The position numbers and the translations under genes are program-made. The notes beneath the pieces were generated by a model. The model was not told where the DNA came from. It worked only from the letters and a program-made list of their open reading frames with translations, and made no database searches. A stretch of DNA of 64,000 bases from Prolixibacteraceae bacterium. Lineage in GTDB: Bacteria; Bacteroidota; Bacteroidia; Bacteroidales; Prolixibacteraceae. This document shows, in pieces, positions 25,262 through 34,631 of the stretch (the stretch's first letter is position 1; every line of letters starts with the position of its first letter). Location of the stretch: the NCBI GenBank assembly GCA_947475715.1, contig CANJNY010000005.1, forward strand, positions 34,654 through 98,653. The letters are read 5' to 3'.

Positions 25262-25293
25262 CAAATATACAACAGAAAAGAGCCCGAATGCAA
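25262..25293 (-). promoter_or_regulatory. promoter of the ncRNA
   Basis: On the minus strand TTG (25291-25293), a 21-bp spacer and TATATTTG (25262-25269) give a full match to the Bacteroidota -33/-7 promoter. Geometry and -7 sequence are the same as at the lipoprotein promoter (5846-5877). The predicted start is near 25255. Confidence 0.65.
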
Positions 25294-25500
25294 CTATTCT
25301 GAGCTTTTTGTTTCAACTTTGTATCAACGATAAATTAACCGTGATTATTAACAATTGTTCATAACTAAAATAAATGTAACTATAAGGTTTTGAGATGGAT
25401 ATAATATAAATGTAAGAATTAATTTGTTAACTCATTTTAATTGCACCGGGATTTTTTTTTGAAATGGCTGCAAATATTCCCCTAACCGCCTTTTTTTTCT

Positions 25501-25527
25501 TCGCGAAATCGTCGTTTTATTTCGCGA
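25501..25527. repeat. 9-bp inverted repeat after the response regulator gene
   Basis: Arms TCGCGAAAT and ATTTCGCGA pair around a 9-nt loop, 43 bp beyond the response regulator stop. On the minus strand it is followed by an A-run, not a T-run, so it is not a classical terminator. It may mark an mRNA end or a protein site. Confidence 0.45.
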
Positions 25528-25569
25528 TTAAATTGGGGTAAAACAGGGGTTACAATCCGGAGCGAAAAA

Positions 25570-26754
25570 TCAGCTTGGTTTTTCATTGGCAGCAGCCCCC
25601 GTGGGTGCGTAAAGTATTACGTCTTCGCGGGTAATTGTTTTGTTACACAGGATAATTAATCGCTCGATTACATTGCGAAACTCGCGGATATTTCCGGTCC
25701 ACTGATGACTTTGCAGCTCCTCAATGGCGTCATCATCAATTTCTTTAGGTGGTTGGCCATATTCACTGCATATTTGTTCTATAAAATAGTTGGCTAATAA
25801 AGGGATATCCTCTTTGCGGCTTTCAAGCGAAGGAACATTGATCAGAATTACACTTAACCGATGGTATAAATCTTCACGGAAATGGCCATTTTTGATCTCC
25901 TCAGCAAGCTCTTTGTTTGTCGCTGCGATCACCCTTACGTTTACTTTAATGGGACTGTCGCTACCAACACGTGTGATAATATTTTCCTGCAAAGCGCGCA
26001 ACACTTTTGATTGAGCAGAATAGCTCATATCACCAATTTCATCCAGAAATAGTGTACCTCCATCTGCCTGCTCAAATTTTCCTTTCCGTTGTCTTATTGC
26101 TGAAGTAAAGGCCCCCTTTTCGTGTCCAAATAATTCACTTTCAATTAATTCTGACGGAATGGCGGCGCAGTTAACTTCGATGAATGGGGCTTCAGACCGG
26201 GCAGATAATTGGTGAAGACGCCTTGCAACGAGCTCTTTTCCTGTTCCATTTGCTCCTGTTATCAATACTTTTGCATCGGTGGGTGCTACACGGTCAGTCA
26301 TCTCAAGTACTTTCCTGATCGGTGGAGACTCTCCGATTATTTCGTACTGTTTGTAAATCCGTTGTTTTAGGACATGGGTTTCTTTTACAAGGAGGGTTTT
26401 ATCACCTGCATTTCGTATGGTTATCAGTAATCGGTTTAAATCGAGTGGTTTAACAATGAAGTCAAAGGCCCCCTTCTTAATAGCATCTACCGCTGTATCG
26501 ATATTTCCGTGACCCGATATCATCACTACAGTGGTTTCGGGTTTAAGTGCGAGGATCTTTTCAAGCACTTCAATCCCATCCATCTCAGGCATTTTAATAT
26601 CACACAGAATGATATCGAAATCTGTATTTTTCACCAAATCAAGGCCTTGAATTCCATTTTCAGCCAACTCAACGGTATAGCCTTCAAACCCCAGGATCTC
26701 TTTTAGGGTGTTTCGTATACTTCTTTCGTCGTCAATGACTAATATTTTTACCAT
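25570..26754 (-). CDS. sigma-54-type response regulator lacking a DNA-binding domain
   Basis: 394 residues. A receiver domain occupies ~1-120, with the acidic pair in VIDDERS, phospho-acceptor Asp in [13 protein letters not shown] and Lys in FIVKPLD. An AAA+ sigma-54 activator domain follows (~140-375): Walker A-like [22 protein letters not shown] in place of the usual GAFTGA, Walker [13 protein letters not shown] and arginine-finger region. The protein ends about 15 residues after the AAA+ C-subdomain ([11 protein letters not shown]...), so the Fis-type HTH found in NtrC-like proteins is missing; no HTH appears in other frames downstream. It follows ppx by 9 bp at the end of a minus-strand gene run. 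No sensor kinase is in the window. Confidence 0.9.
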   Translation of the reverse strand: MVKILVIDDERSIRNTLKEILGFEGYTVELAENGIQGLDLVKNTDFDIILCDIKMPEMDGIEVLEKILALKPETTVVMISGHGNIDTAVDAIKKGAFDFIVKPLDLNRLLITIRNAGDKTLLVKETHVLKQRIYKQYEIIGESPPIRKVLEMTDRVAPTDAKVLITGANGTGKELVARRLHQLSARSEAPFIEVNCAAIPSELIESELFGHEKGAFTSAIRQRKGKFEQADGGTLFLDEIGDMSYSAQSKVLRALQENIITRVGSDSPIKVNVRVIAATNKELAEEIKNGHFREDLYHRLSVILINVPSLESRKEDIPLLANYFIEQICSEYGQPPKEIDDDAIEELQSHQWTGNIREFRNVIERLIILCNKTITREDVILYAPTGAAANEKPS

Positions 26755-26763
26755 CTTTTTACG

Positions 26764-27711
26764 TTATAATCCGTTAGCAATGAACCAATCCAGAGCACCC
26801 TCTTTTAGGGAGTTGTGGGTGTGTATAAGCTGCCTGACAGGTAATCTTTGGAGGATGAAATTTGTGAATACAGAGGCAATGACTACCATTTCCACCCGCA
26901 TTTTATCCATTCCCTGCATTTGGCCTCTTGTTTGATGATCTGATTTTATAAGTTGACTATGAATTTGCTGATAAGCCGCCAGTGGAAATTCTGAAACCTT
27001 TCTGATCTTTAAATCGGGTTCTTCTTTTTCGTAGATATCCATAAAAGTGTCGAATGCACCTGAACATCCGACAAGTATTTGTGGTTGATGATGTTTGCAA
27101 ACATCCCATAGCTCCTGAAGATGTTCATCGAACCACGCTTCAACGGCAGCGATTTCAACCGGAGTGACAGGATCTGACATTCGAACCGTTTCAAGGGCCC
27201 TGGCGATCCCAATATTAAAACTTCTTTTCCAAAGTATTTCTTTGTTCTGTGCCAGAATAAATTCAATACTCCCTCCACCGATATCCACAACCAGGTATTT
27301 CCCGATATCTTCCGGTAATGAAAGTGAGACTCCTCTGAATATTAATTCGGCCTCCAACTCTCCCGAGATGATCTCAATCTCCCATCCCAGTAAATTTTTC
27401 ACCTTTTCAATAAACAAATCCTGATTCTTAGCTCCCCTTAAAGCCGATGTGCCAATTACTTTAATTTTTTCGACTTCAAATGAGCGGATTGTTTTGGCGT
27501 GATTTTGTAAGGCTGTTAATCCCCTTTCGATAGCATCGGGAAGGAGTATATCCTTTTGAATACCACCCCTTCCCAGTTTGACGGGAAGTTTCCGGTCATA
27601 AATTGTTTCTGACTGACCGTTTGTTAAGATATTTGATATCAGTAAATTGCATGTATTTGTTCCAAGATCGATCAGGGCGTATCGGTTCGATTGTTTATTG
27701 TTTATTGTCAT
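26764..27711 (-). CDS. Ppx/GppA-family phosphatase
   Basis: 315 residues, the short form with only the two actin-like (ASKHA) domains. Phosphate-binding motifs are present: YALIDLGTNTCNLLI at the N-terminus, GTSALRGAKN near residue 90, and LVVDIGGGSIEFIL near 145. The family hydrolyses polyphosphate or converts pppGpp to ppGpp; short forms without the C-terminal HD-like domain are usually exopolyphosphatases with preference for short chains, though that is not visible here. It lies 9 bp before the response regulator gene and 27 bp after nhaD, suggesting one transcript. Confidence 0.9.
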   Translation of the reverse strand: MTINNKQSNRYALIDLGTNTCNLLISNILTNGQSETIYDRKLPVKLGRGGIQKDILLPDAIERGLTALQNHAKTIRSFEVEKIKVIGTSALRGAKNQDLFIEKVKNLLGWEIEIISGELEAELIFRGVSLSLPEDIGKYLVVDIGGGSIEFILAQNKEILWKRSFNIGIARALETVRMSDPVTPVEIAAVEAWFDEHLQELWDVCKHHQPQILVGCSGAFDTFMDIYEKEEPDLKIRKVSEFPLAAYQQIHSQLIKSDHQTRGQMQGMDKMRVEMVVIASVFTNFILQRLPVRQLIHTHNSLKEGALDWFIANGL

Positions 27712-27738
27712 TTATCCTTTATCCGTATTTAATCTGTT

Positions 27739-29022
27739 TTATATTCCCAACAACTGGTGCTGCAAGATATATACAATGGCACCCGAAAAGTAGCCCAGCA
27801 CAGCCAGTAAACTGATTTTTTTCAAATACCAGAAAAAATCAATCCGTTCCATTCCCATCGCCGCAACACCAGCTGCCGATCCGATTATTAGGATACTTCC
27901 ACCTGTTCCGGCGCAATAGGCGAGGAATTCCCAGAAATAGTGATCTGCAGGAAATTGAGCCAGGCTATACATCCCCTGCGCTGCCGCAACTAAGGGGACA
28001 TTATCAACCACCGATGAAAGGATACCAAGCGATATAACAACGACATTTATATTCCCAATCTCATCGGTCATCCATTGTGCCAGAGCGGTTAAAATTCCTG
28101 AGGATTCAAGTGCCGCAATACTAACAAGAATGCCGAAGAAGAATAAGATACTTGCCGTATCAATTTTACGCAGCGCCTGAACAACAGAATAGGCATGTTT
28201 AATAGTCTCCTCTTTTCTGCCATGAATGATTTCTGTAATCACCCAAAGCAGGCCTAATCCTCCCAATATCCCCATGTAGGGTGGGAGATGAGTAACAGTC
28301 TTAAAAACAGGTACTAAAATTAAGATTAAAATGCCTGAAAAAAAAACGATTGATCGTTCGAATGAAGAAACTGTCCGGGGATTATTGGAGACTACAACCG
28401 AAGGTTTTGAAATATTCCCTCTGAAGTTAACTGAGGCAACAAGCAGTGGCACGACAAGGCATACCAGACTTGGAAAAAAAAGTTTAAGAATAATATTTAC
28501 AGTTGTAATCTGTCCTCCAATCCAAAGCATCGTGGTGGTAACATCCCCAATTGGTGTCCACGCACCGCCGGCATTTGCTGCAATTACTACAATTCCAGCA
28601 ATAAACAGTCGATCCTTTGGGTTTTTTATCAGTTTGCGTAATAACGAAACGATCACTATGGCGGTTGTCAGATTGTCGAGAACTGCCGATAAAAAAAAGG
28701 TTGTCAATGCAATAATCCAGAGAAAATTTCGTTTATCTGTTTGTGAAATGCGGGTAGTAATTATTTCAAATCCGTCGTGAGAATCGATCATTTCTACGAT
28801 GGTCATAGCACCTAAGAGAAAGAACAAAACACCTGATATTTCCCCCAGGTGTTTTGTTAATTGCTCATTGATAATTAATTGATCAGGTGAAAAGAAGCTG
28901 TAAATTGTCCAGCAGAGGACTCCTGTTATCAAGGCTATAGCAGATTTATTTATTTGAATGGCCTGCTCAAAGGCTATTAATGTGTACCCGAAAATAAAAG
29001 CCAGGATTAGGAGTAAGGTCAT
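27739..29022 (-). CDS. nhaD: NhaD-type Na+/H+ antiporter
   Basis: 427 residues with about 11-12 hydrophobic helices. It belongs to the IT superfamily: TTFFLSAVLDNLTTAIVIVSLLRK holds the conserved LDNLTTA, with GIVVIAANAGGAWTPIGDVTTTMLW following and, in the second half, SSVVDNVPLVAAAQGM. These paired D-N motifs are the NhaD hallmark. It exchanges cytoplasmic Na+ or Li+ for protons, fitting a marine or saline habitat. It sits in a tight minus-strand run after an ABC-2 exporter and before ppx. Confidence 0.92.
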   Translation of the reverse strand: MTLLLILAFIFGYTLIAFEQAIQINKSAIALITGVLCWTIYSFFSPDQLIINEQLTKHLGEISGVLFFLLGAMTIVEMIDSHDGFEIITTRISQTDKRNFLWIIALTTFFLSAVLDNLTTAIVIVSLLRKLIKNPKDRLFIAGIVVIAANAGGAWTPIGDVTTTMLWIGGQITTVNIILKLFFPSLVCLVVPLLVASVNFRGNISKPSVVVSNNPRTVSSFERSIVFFSGILILILVPVFKTVTHLPPYMGILGGLGLLWVITEIIHGRKEETIKHAYSVVQALRKIDTASILFFFGILVSIAALESSGILTALAQWMTDEIGNINVVVISLGILSSVVDNVPLVAAAQGMYSLAQFPADHYFWEFLAYCAGTGGSILIIGSAAGVAAMGMERIDFFWYLKKISLLAVLGYFSGAIVYILQHQLLGI

Positions 29023-29034
29023 GCTCTTGGTTTT

Positions 29035-30369
29035 TTATGATTTGTACATCAGCCATTTTCCAATCTCTTTCCAGGATGGTTTTTTCCCGTACATAAGAAT
29101 TCCTGTTCGGTATATTTTTCCGGTAACCCAAACCATACCGACAAATGTGGCTACCAACAGAATCATCGACAAAGCCAATTGCCAGGCTGGTACTCCGAAA
29201 GGTATCCGGGCCATCATTACGATGGGTGAGGTGAACGGAATGATGCTAAACCAGAATGCAACAGGCCCTTCCGGATTTTTTATCGCACTCATCATCACCA
29301 TGATGGAGAGAATAATTGGGAGCGTTATAGGAAGCATAAACTGCTGGGCATCCTCCGGGGCATCAATAGCAGAGCCGACTGCGGCAAACATCGAGCTGTA
29401 AAGCAGATATCCCCCGATAAAGAAGAAGATAAAACAGCTGATCAGCAAGGGAAAATTGATTGTTCCGATCATGGAGAAGATATCCTGCATCTTGTCCATT
29501 TGTGGCGCAGCCTGTTGGACAGCATCCTGACTTTGAGTCATAATGTTTTGGATTTGCTCTGCCTTTGCGGTTCCCGGATAGAAACTTTTAGAGGCAGAAA
29601 ATATTACTGCTGCTAAAATCACCCACAATGCGAATTGAGTCAGTCCGACCAGAGCGATCCCAACGATTTTTCCCATCATCAGTTGAAATGGTCTCACACT
29701 GGAAATGATCACCTCCACAATTCGGCTTTGTTTCTCCTCCATAACCCCCTGCATCACCATGGTGCCATAAACAAATATAAATATATAAATCATAAAACCA
29801 AAGATATAGCCAAGAACCATTCCGATCTCGGTGGAGGTTTTTTTAGCCTCTCCACCAACTCCAATCTTAATGGTATCGACATTGATATGGGTTTTTGTAG
29901 CTGCTATTTTCTGTTCCAGATCGGGGATTGCGGTCTGGCGTACTACCTCTGCCATCTTATCTTTTTCGACTACACCCTGAATTTTATCCTGAATCTGAGA
30001 TTTGACATCCCAGGGAATATTACTCTCTGATAATATTTGCACTGTTTTGGTTTTCAGAAAATTAGGTTCTATAACCAGGAGTGCGTAATAATTCGATTTT
30101 TTCAGGTCGTTTTTTATTATTTGATACTCCTCTTTGGGTACATATTTGAATTTTGTGAATTCAGAACTCTCCAATCTCCCCAGAAAAACCGAAGAGCCGT
30201 CATAAACTGCGATTGTGCGGGTTTGTTCGTCGTCCATAGACATAAAATACCCTGGAAGAAACATCATTGCCGACATCAGAATGGGCATAAGCAGGGTGAG
30301 AATAATAAACGATTTTTTCTGAACACGGGTTGTATACTCCCTTTGAATGATCAGTAATATCTTATTCAT
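29035..30369 (-). CDS. ABC-2-type exporter permease (NatB-like)
   Basis: 444 residues. Topology is one N-terminal helix (FIILTLLMPILMSAMMF), a large extracytoplasmic loop of ~150 residues, then five to six C-terminal helices with GYIFGFMIYIFIFVYGTMVMQGVMEEKQSRIVEVIISSVRP, the ABC-2 permease signature. This is the NatB/ABC-2 architecture, whose model member exports Na+ in Bacillus. The gene lies 11 bp after its ATPase partner and 12 bp before nhaD. An Na+ role is attractive given nhaD next door but is inference. Confidence 0.87.
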   Translation of the reverse strand: MNKILLIIQREYTTRVQKKSFIILTLLMPILMSAMMFLPGYFMSMDDEQTRTIAVYDGSSVFLGRLESSEFTKFKYVPKEEYQIIKNDLKKSNYYALLVIEPNFLKTKTVQILSESNIPWDVKSQIQDKIQGVVEKDKMAEVVRQTAIPDLEQKIAATKTHINVDTIKIGVGGEAKKTSTEIGMVLGYIFGFMIYIFIFVYGTMVMQGVMEEKQSRIVEVIISSVRPFQLMMGKIVGIALVGLTQFALWVILAAVIFSASKSFYPGTAKAEQIQNIMTQSQDAVQQAAPQMDKMQDIFSMIGTINFPLLISCFIFFFIGGYLLYSSMFAAVGSAIDAPEDAQQFMLPITLPIILSIMVMMSAIKNPEGPVAFWFSIIPFTSPIVMMARIPFGVPAWQLALSMILLVATFVGMVWVTGKIYRTGILMYGKKPSWKEIGKWLMYKS

Positions 30370-30380
30370 AGTTCGGGTTT

Positions 30381-31298
30381 TTAGGAATTTTGTTTTACAA
30401 CTTTAATAAATACTTCATTCATACTGGGGATTACCTCATTGAATGAAATAATCTCAACCTGTTCGATCAGATCTTTGATCAGTTCCCTCGAGTTGCTCCC
30501 ATCGGGATATTGAATGCTAAGCCTGTTCCCTGTTCCATTTTCCTGGTGATTCAGAATTGTGTATTTGCTGGCAATGTCATGGGTGTTTATGTCAAAAATA
30601 CCGCGGTAGGAGATGTCGTATATGTTCGATTTATACTGTTCCCTGATTAGTTTTGTCGGGCCGTCAAGGATTTTTTTCGATTTATCGATAAGTGCAATAT
30701 GATCACAAAGCTGTTCAACAGATTCCATATTATGTGTTGAAAAGATGATGGTGGCACCATTTTTTCTCAACTGCAGGATCTCACGTGTTATCATATCGGC
30801 ATTGATGGGGTCGAAACCACTAAAAGGTTCGTCAAAAATCAGCAGTCTTGGTTTATGAAGAACGGTGCAGATGAATTGCACTTTTTGCTGCATCCCCTTT
30901 GAGAGTTCCATCACCTTTTTGTCCCACCATGCTGTGATTTCAAATTTCTCGAACCAGATTTTAAGTTCTTTCATCGCCTCCTTGCGTGAGAGTCCTTTCA
31001 ATTGTCCCAGATAGAGTGCCTGTTCGCCAACTTTCATTTTTTTATAGAGGCCGCGTTCTTCGGGAAGGTATCCAATCTGGCTGATATCCTCCGGTTTGAG
31101 CTTTCGGCCATCAAACCAAACTGATCCGCTGTCGGGGGCAGTGATCTGGTTAATAATCCGGATCAGGGTTGTTTTACCGGCTCCGTTTGGCCCCAGAAGG
31201 CCGAAAATAGTACCTTCATCAACGGCGATAGAAACATTGGTCAGGGCCTGTTGACTGGCATAGGTTTTCGAAACATCGTTTGCTGAAAATAATTCCAT
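30381..31298 (-). CDS. ABC transporter ATP-binding protein (NatA-like)
   Basis: 305 residues. Walker A GLLGPNGAGKTTLIR near residue 35, Q-loop IGYLPEERGLYKKM, ABC signature ELSKGMQQKVQ, Walker B LLIFDEPFSGFDP and switch His in FSTHNMES are all intact. The ~85-residue C-terminal extension is usual for NatA-like exporters. It powers the adjacent ABC-2 permease. It starts the tight run ATPase-permease-nhaD-ppx-response regulator, 64 bp after the CPBP gene. Confidence 0.93.
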   Translation of the reverse strand: MELFSANDVSKTYASQQALTNVSIAVDEGTIFGLLGPNGAGKTTLIRIINQITAPDSGSVWFDGRKLKPEDISQIGYLPEERGLYKKMKVGEQALYLGQLKGLSRKEAMKELKIWFEKFEITAWWDKKVMELSKGMQQKVQFICTVLHKPRLLIFDEPFSGFDPINADMITREILQLRKNGATIIFSTHNMESVEQLCDHIALIDKSKKILDGPTKLIREQYKSNIYDISYRGIFDINTHDIASKYTILNHQENGTGNRLSIQYPDGSNSRELIKDLIEQVEIISFNEVIPSMNEVFIKVVKQNS

Positions 31299-31362
31299 AG
31301 CTCCAATAGGTTAAATTTCTACTTATTTTATTTCTGATGGTTGAAATCAGAAGGGTAAATTT

Positions 31363-32346
31363 TCAATCGTTTTCCTCGTACTCATCCTGTGGATAACCTG
31401 AAATCTCTTCCTCACTACCGGAGGTTGTTTCGATTTTGGACAGTAAAATGTTCCATTCAGGCCAATTTAGTTTTTTCCGGGCAATATAGATGAAAAATGC
31501 AGATATTATGATGATTATAAATAGATCAAACAGCGGATTAAAGGCAGTGATCCGGTATAATGCCGGTGTTTGCAACGCACTTGAATCCTGAGTGAAAAAT
31601 ATGGATAAGAAAATATTGTTTATGGCATGAACCCCCCAGGCCAGTTCAACTCCTTCATCCATAATGGTGCAGATCCCAAAAACAATCCCAAACCAGATAT
31701 ATTGCGGGAGGGTGATCCAGGCACCAGATTCTTTAACCTCAGGATTAAAAAAATGTAGTCCCCCAAAAATCAGGGAGGTGACCGCCAAAGTTAACCATTT
31801 GTATTTTAATATCCGGGAAAATCCCTGCATAAGATAACCCCTGAAAAAAACCTCCTCGAACCCTGCCTGAAGTGGAATCAACAGGAGAGATATCAGCGTG
31901 AGTTGAAGCAATAGTATCGGATTGAATTGTAATTCTACCTTTTGAAATCCGGTTATTATGGCGAAAATGGCATAAATAACGAGCAACAGAAACCAGATTT
32001 TAGCTCCCCAGAAAAATCTTTTCCAGCGAAAGGTTGGATGACTTGTCAAAACCGACAGCATCCCTCTTTCATGGATTGGCTTCATAAGAACCAATAGAGC
32101 GACCAATCCGAAGACAAAAGGGATGATCATCAGGGCGAATCCGGATATCGGAGAGATGTCATAAGCTGCCAGATCAAGGGGATTGTCCGGATTGGGCTGA
32201 AGCTCCGGGTTCTCCGCCATCTTCAGAAAAATGGTGATTTGTAATGGTATGGCACCGATAAACTGAGAAATTATTACAGCCACGATTATCATGGCAATCC
32301 ATCTGCCAATATCGTTTCTCCCTTCATTTCCCTGCTCCAGAAACAT
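31363..32346 (-). CDS. CPBP-family intramembrane metalloprotease
   Basis: 327 residues with about eight hydrophobic helices. Three CPBP/Rce1 motifs are visible: E-E-x-x-x-R in AGFEEVFFRGYLMQ near residue 165, F-x-x-x-H in IFGGLHFFNP, and H-x-x-x-N in AWGVHAINNIFLS. These form the membrane-embedded catalytic site of Abi/CAAX proteases. Bacterial members are linked to bacteriocin self-immunity or protein processing, but nothing here shows a target. The C-terminal tail is acidic (EEEISGYPQDEYEEND) and cytosolic. It lies 93 bp after the SRPBCC gene. Confidence 0.88.
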   Translation of the reverse strand: MFLEQGNEGRNDIGRWIAMIIVAVIISQFIGAIPLQITIFLKMAENPELQPNPDNPLDLAAYDISPISGFALMIIPFVFGLVALLVLMKPIHERGMLSVLTSHPTFRWKRFFWGAKIWFLLLVIYAIFAIITGFQKVELQFNPILLLQLTLISLLLIPLQAGFEEVFFRGYLMQGFSRILKYKWLTLAVTSLIFGGLHFFNPEVKESGAWITLPQYIWFGIVFGICTIMDEGVELAWGVHAINNIFLSIFFTQDSSALQTPALYRITAFNPLFDLFIIIIISAFFIYIARKKLNWPEWNILLSKIETTSGSEEEISGYPQDEYEEND

Positions 32347-32439
32347 GCAGCGTCAGTTTCGTTTAATAGAGTGCTAAAATCGTTAAATTATTGCAATTAT
32401 TGTGCGAAAAGTTAATTTTTTTTACGTTTTAATTTAGGG

Positions 32440-32904
32440 TTATTGTATGCCAAAGTAAGCCTCCAGTTTGGTTTTTCTAAACAAAAAAATTTCTTCCAGT
32501 TTTTTTCTGATAATCAGGGAGTTTGCAATCGCCCCGAGGAATCCCATGGGAGGTTGATAATCAATAATGTCGGTCATCATAACCCCCCCTTCAACGGGTT
32601 CAATCAGATGCTGGTGATGCCACATCGTGTAGGGACCAAAACGTTGTTCATCAACGAAATATTTCAACTCATTTATATGGGTGATTTCCGTTACCCAGGT
32701 TGTTCTAATTCCCATCAACGGTCTGACATGGTATGCGATGATCATCCCGGCATACATTTTTTTGGGCAGGTCGCGCGTAATAACCTCAAATCCCATAGAG
32801 GCAGGTGTGATTTTCTTGAGGTTGTGTGGTGATGAGATAAAATCCCAAACCAGGTCAATTGATGTTGGGATAAATTGGGTTTTTCGAAATGTATATACCG
32901 CCAT
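32440..32904 (-). CDS. SRPBCC-fold protein (START/polyketide-cyclase-like)
   Basis: About 154 residues from the ATG at 32904 (MAVYTFRKTQFIP); an upstream in-frame ATG at 32952 would overlap the SDR gene and add atypical residues. The pattern of N-terminal strand, then DLVWDFISSPHNLKKITPASMGFEV, a central beta sheet and the final helix IIRKKLEEIFLFRK is that of Bet v 1-like SRPBCC proteins annotated as ligand-binding or cyclase/dehydrase. It starts 16 bp after the SDR-DUF2867 gene. This pair occurs together in other bacteria, but the ligand and function are unknown. Confidence 0.8.
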   Translation of the reverse strand: MAVYTFRKTQFIPTSIDLVWDFISSPHNLKKITPASMGFEVITRDLPKKMYAGMIIAYHVRPLMGIRTTWVTEITHINELKYFVDEQRFGPYTMWHHQHLIEPVEGGVMMTDIIDYQPPMGFLGAIANSLIIRKKLEEIFLFRKTKLEAYFGIQ

Positions 32905-32920
32905 TTGTTTAATTTTTGAT

Positions 32921-34369
32921 TTAATGATTATTGATGTATTCCTTGGTTGCAATTGCCTTGATCATCCCTTTGAAGATGTATCCGTGAAACGGGAGAACGG
33001 AATACCAGTAGAGTCTTCCCCAGACTCCCAGAGGCCTAAAGGTTGCAGTTTGGATCACTTCATTCTCATTGACAATTTTAAATTCCAGCCAGGCTTCTCC
33101 CGGAAGTTTCATTTCGGCATATAAAAGGAGCCGTTTCTCCGATTTATTGGCCATTAAAACTCGCCAGAAATCGAGCGATTCACCTGCTGAGATTTCCATT
33201 GGATTTTTTCTCCCCCTGCGCAACCCCACTCCACCGGTAAGCCGGTCCATGGCACCTCGGATTTCCCAAAGCCAATTGGCATGATACCATCCCCGTATCC
33301 CTCCGATCGACCAGATATTTTGCAAAACCTTATCGACATCCTGGGTTATTTTATAACTTCTTTTGTCAATAAAGCATCCAAATTTAGGAACCTGTATATG
33401 TGGGGAGATTCCGTTTAGCAAAACTGAACTTGTAAGGGCATCCTTCCAGCTGGATACCACCTGATTCTGCTCAATCTTTCCAAAAGCTAGCTGAATTGCT
33501 TTGTTATATCCGATCAGATGAATTCCTCCGATCAGTTCGTTGAGGTTGTTTTCTTTGCAGATCACCTCAACCTTCATGCTGTTGACGAGATGACTGGCGA
33601 GCGAATAGGAGGTGGAGGTTACGAAGTAGAGCCAATAAGATGAAAGCCTTGGTGTCATTATCGGAAGCACCCAGATGACCCGTTTTAATCCTCTCACTTT
33701 GGCAAATCTAAGCAGCATCTGCTTGTAGGTCATAACCTTTGTTCCTCCAATATCATAGCTGTTGTTATAGGTTGGCTTGTTTTGAAGTACACCTAATAAA
33801 TATTGAAGTACATTTCGTATTGCAATAGGCTGTGATCGTGTGCTGAGCCATTTGGGTCCGATAATCAACGGAAGTTTTTCAACCAGATCGCGTATTATTT
33901 CGAATGAGGCACTTCCCGATCCTATAATTATTCCTGCTTTGAGTGTCGTTAGTGCATATTTATCCGATTGTAGTATCTGTTCAACATTTTTGCGTGAGTT
34001 CAGATGTTTGGAGAGTTGTTTGTTATTGGTAATTCCACTGAGGTAGATAACCTGTTCTGCATTGGTCTGTTCGATTCGGGATCTGAAATTACGGGCAGAT
34101 ACATCCTCCAGCTTTGCAAAGTCACCCACGCTGGTTGACATGGAATGAATCAGGTAATATGCAGCATCAATATCATTGGGAATCTGGTCAAGGGTTTGCG
34201 GATCCAGAAAATTAACCTCAATGACAATCAGTTCATTGGTTGTGTAACGTTCCTGATTAAACCGTGATTTGTCGCGTACACAACAAACTACCTGATGACC
34301 ATTTTCCAGTAAGACTGGCAAAAGCCGCTGTGCAATATATCCGGTAGCACCTGTAAGGAGAATCTTCAT
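32921..34369 (-). CDS. SDR-type NAD(P)-binding protein with DUF2867 domain
   Basis: 482 residues. The N-terminal ~300 residues form an atypical SDR: nucleotide motif ILLTGATGYIAQRLLPVL, then AAYYLIHSMS and QVIYLSGIT, like NmrA-type proteins. The last ~150 residues match DUF2867 (WLWEIRGAMDRLTGGVGLRRGRK, ESLDFWRVLM and GRLYWYSVLPFHGYIFKGM), a SRPBCC-like domain of unknown role. The combination is a recognised fusion family. It forms a small unit with the standalone SRPBCC gene immediately downstream. Reaction not known. Confidence 0.85.
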   Translation of the reverse strand: MKILLTGATGYIAQRLLPVLLENGHQVVCCVRDKSRFNQERYTTNELIVIEVNFLDPQTLDQIPNDIDAAYYLIHSMSTSVGDFAKLEDVSARNFRSRIEQTNAEQVIYLSGITNNKQLSKHLNSRKNVEQILQSDKYALTTLKAGIIIGSGSASFEIIRDLVEKLPLIIGPKWLSTRSQPIAIRNVLQYLLGVLQNKPTYNNSYDIGGTKVMTYKQMLLRFAKVRGLKRVIWVLPIMTPRLSSYWLYFVTSTSYSLASHLVNSMKVEVICKENNLNELIGGIHLIGYNKAIQLAFGKIEQNQVVSSWKDALTSSVLLNGISPHIQVPKFGCFIDKRSYKITQDVDKVLQNIWSIGGIRGWYHANWLWEIRGAMDRLTGGVGLRRGRKNPMEISAGESLDFWRVLMANKSEKRLLLYAEMKLPGEAWLEFKIVNENEVIQTATFRPLGVWGRLYWYSVLPFHGYIFKGMIKAIATKEYINNH

Positions 34370-34569
34370 CGATTATTTTTTTATTAATAACGCAAAAATA
34401 GAGGGATTTGTTTTGTAATCATCGCTCACCTTTTGGCCAGCCGAGAGGAATTGCATAAATATTCATTCCCTTTAATTTCCATCCTTCGATTGACCGGAAA
34501 ACGAGGATATTTCTTTGGATATTTATAAATACCGGTCTAAATGTAGTGAAAAATATAATTTATTAAACC

Positions 34570-34603
34570 AGAAAGAGGGTATCACGCATGACACCCTCTT
34601 TCT
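34570..34603 (-). terminator. terminator after carB
   Basis: A perfect 11-bp stem (arms AGAAAGAGGGT and ACCCTCTTTCT) closes a 12-nt loop just downstream of carB and ends in a T-rich stretch on the minus strand. It closes the carAB transcript. Confidence 0.75.
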
Positions 34604-34631
34604 GTAAATAATTCAGAAGTGAATTTAACCG

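Noticed and set aside
25501..25527. Terminator for the response regulator gene
   Set aside because: The 9-bp hairpin is followed on the minus strand by an A-run instead of a T-run, so it is listed only as a repeat.
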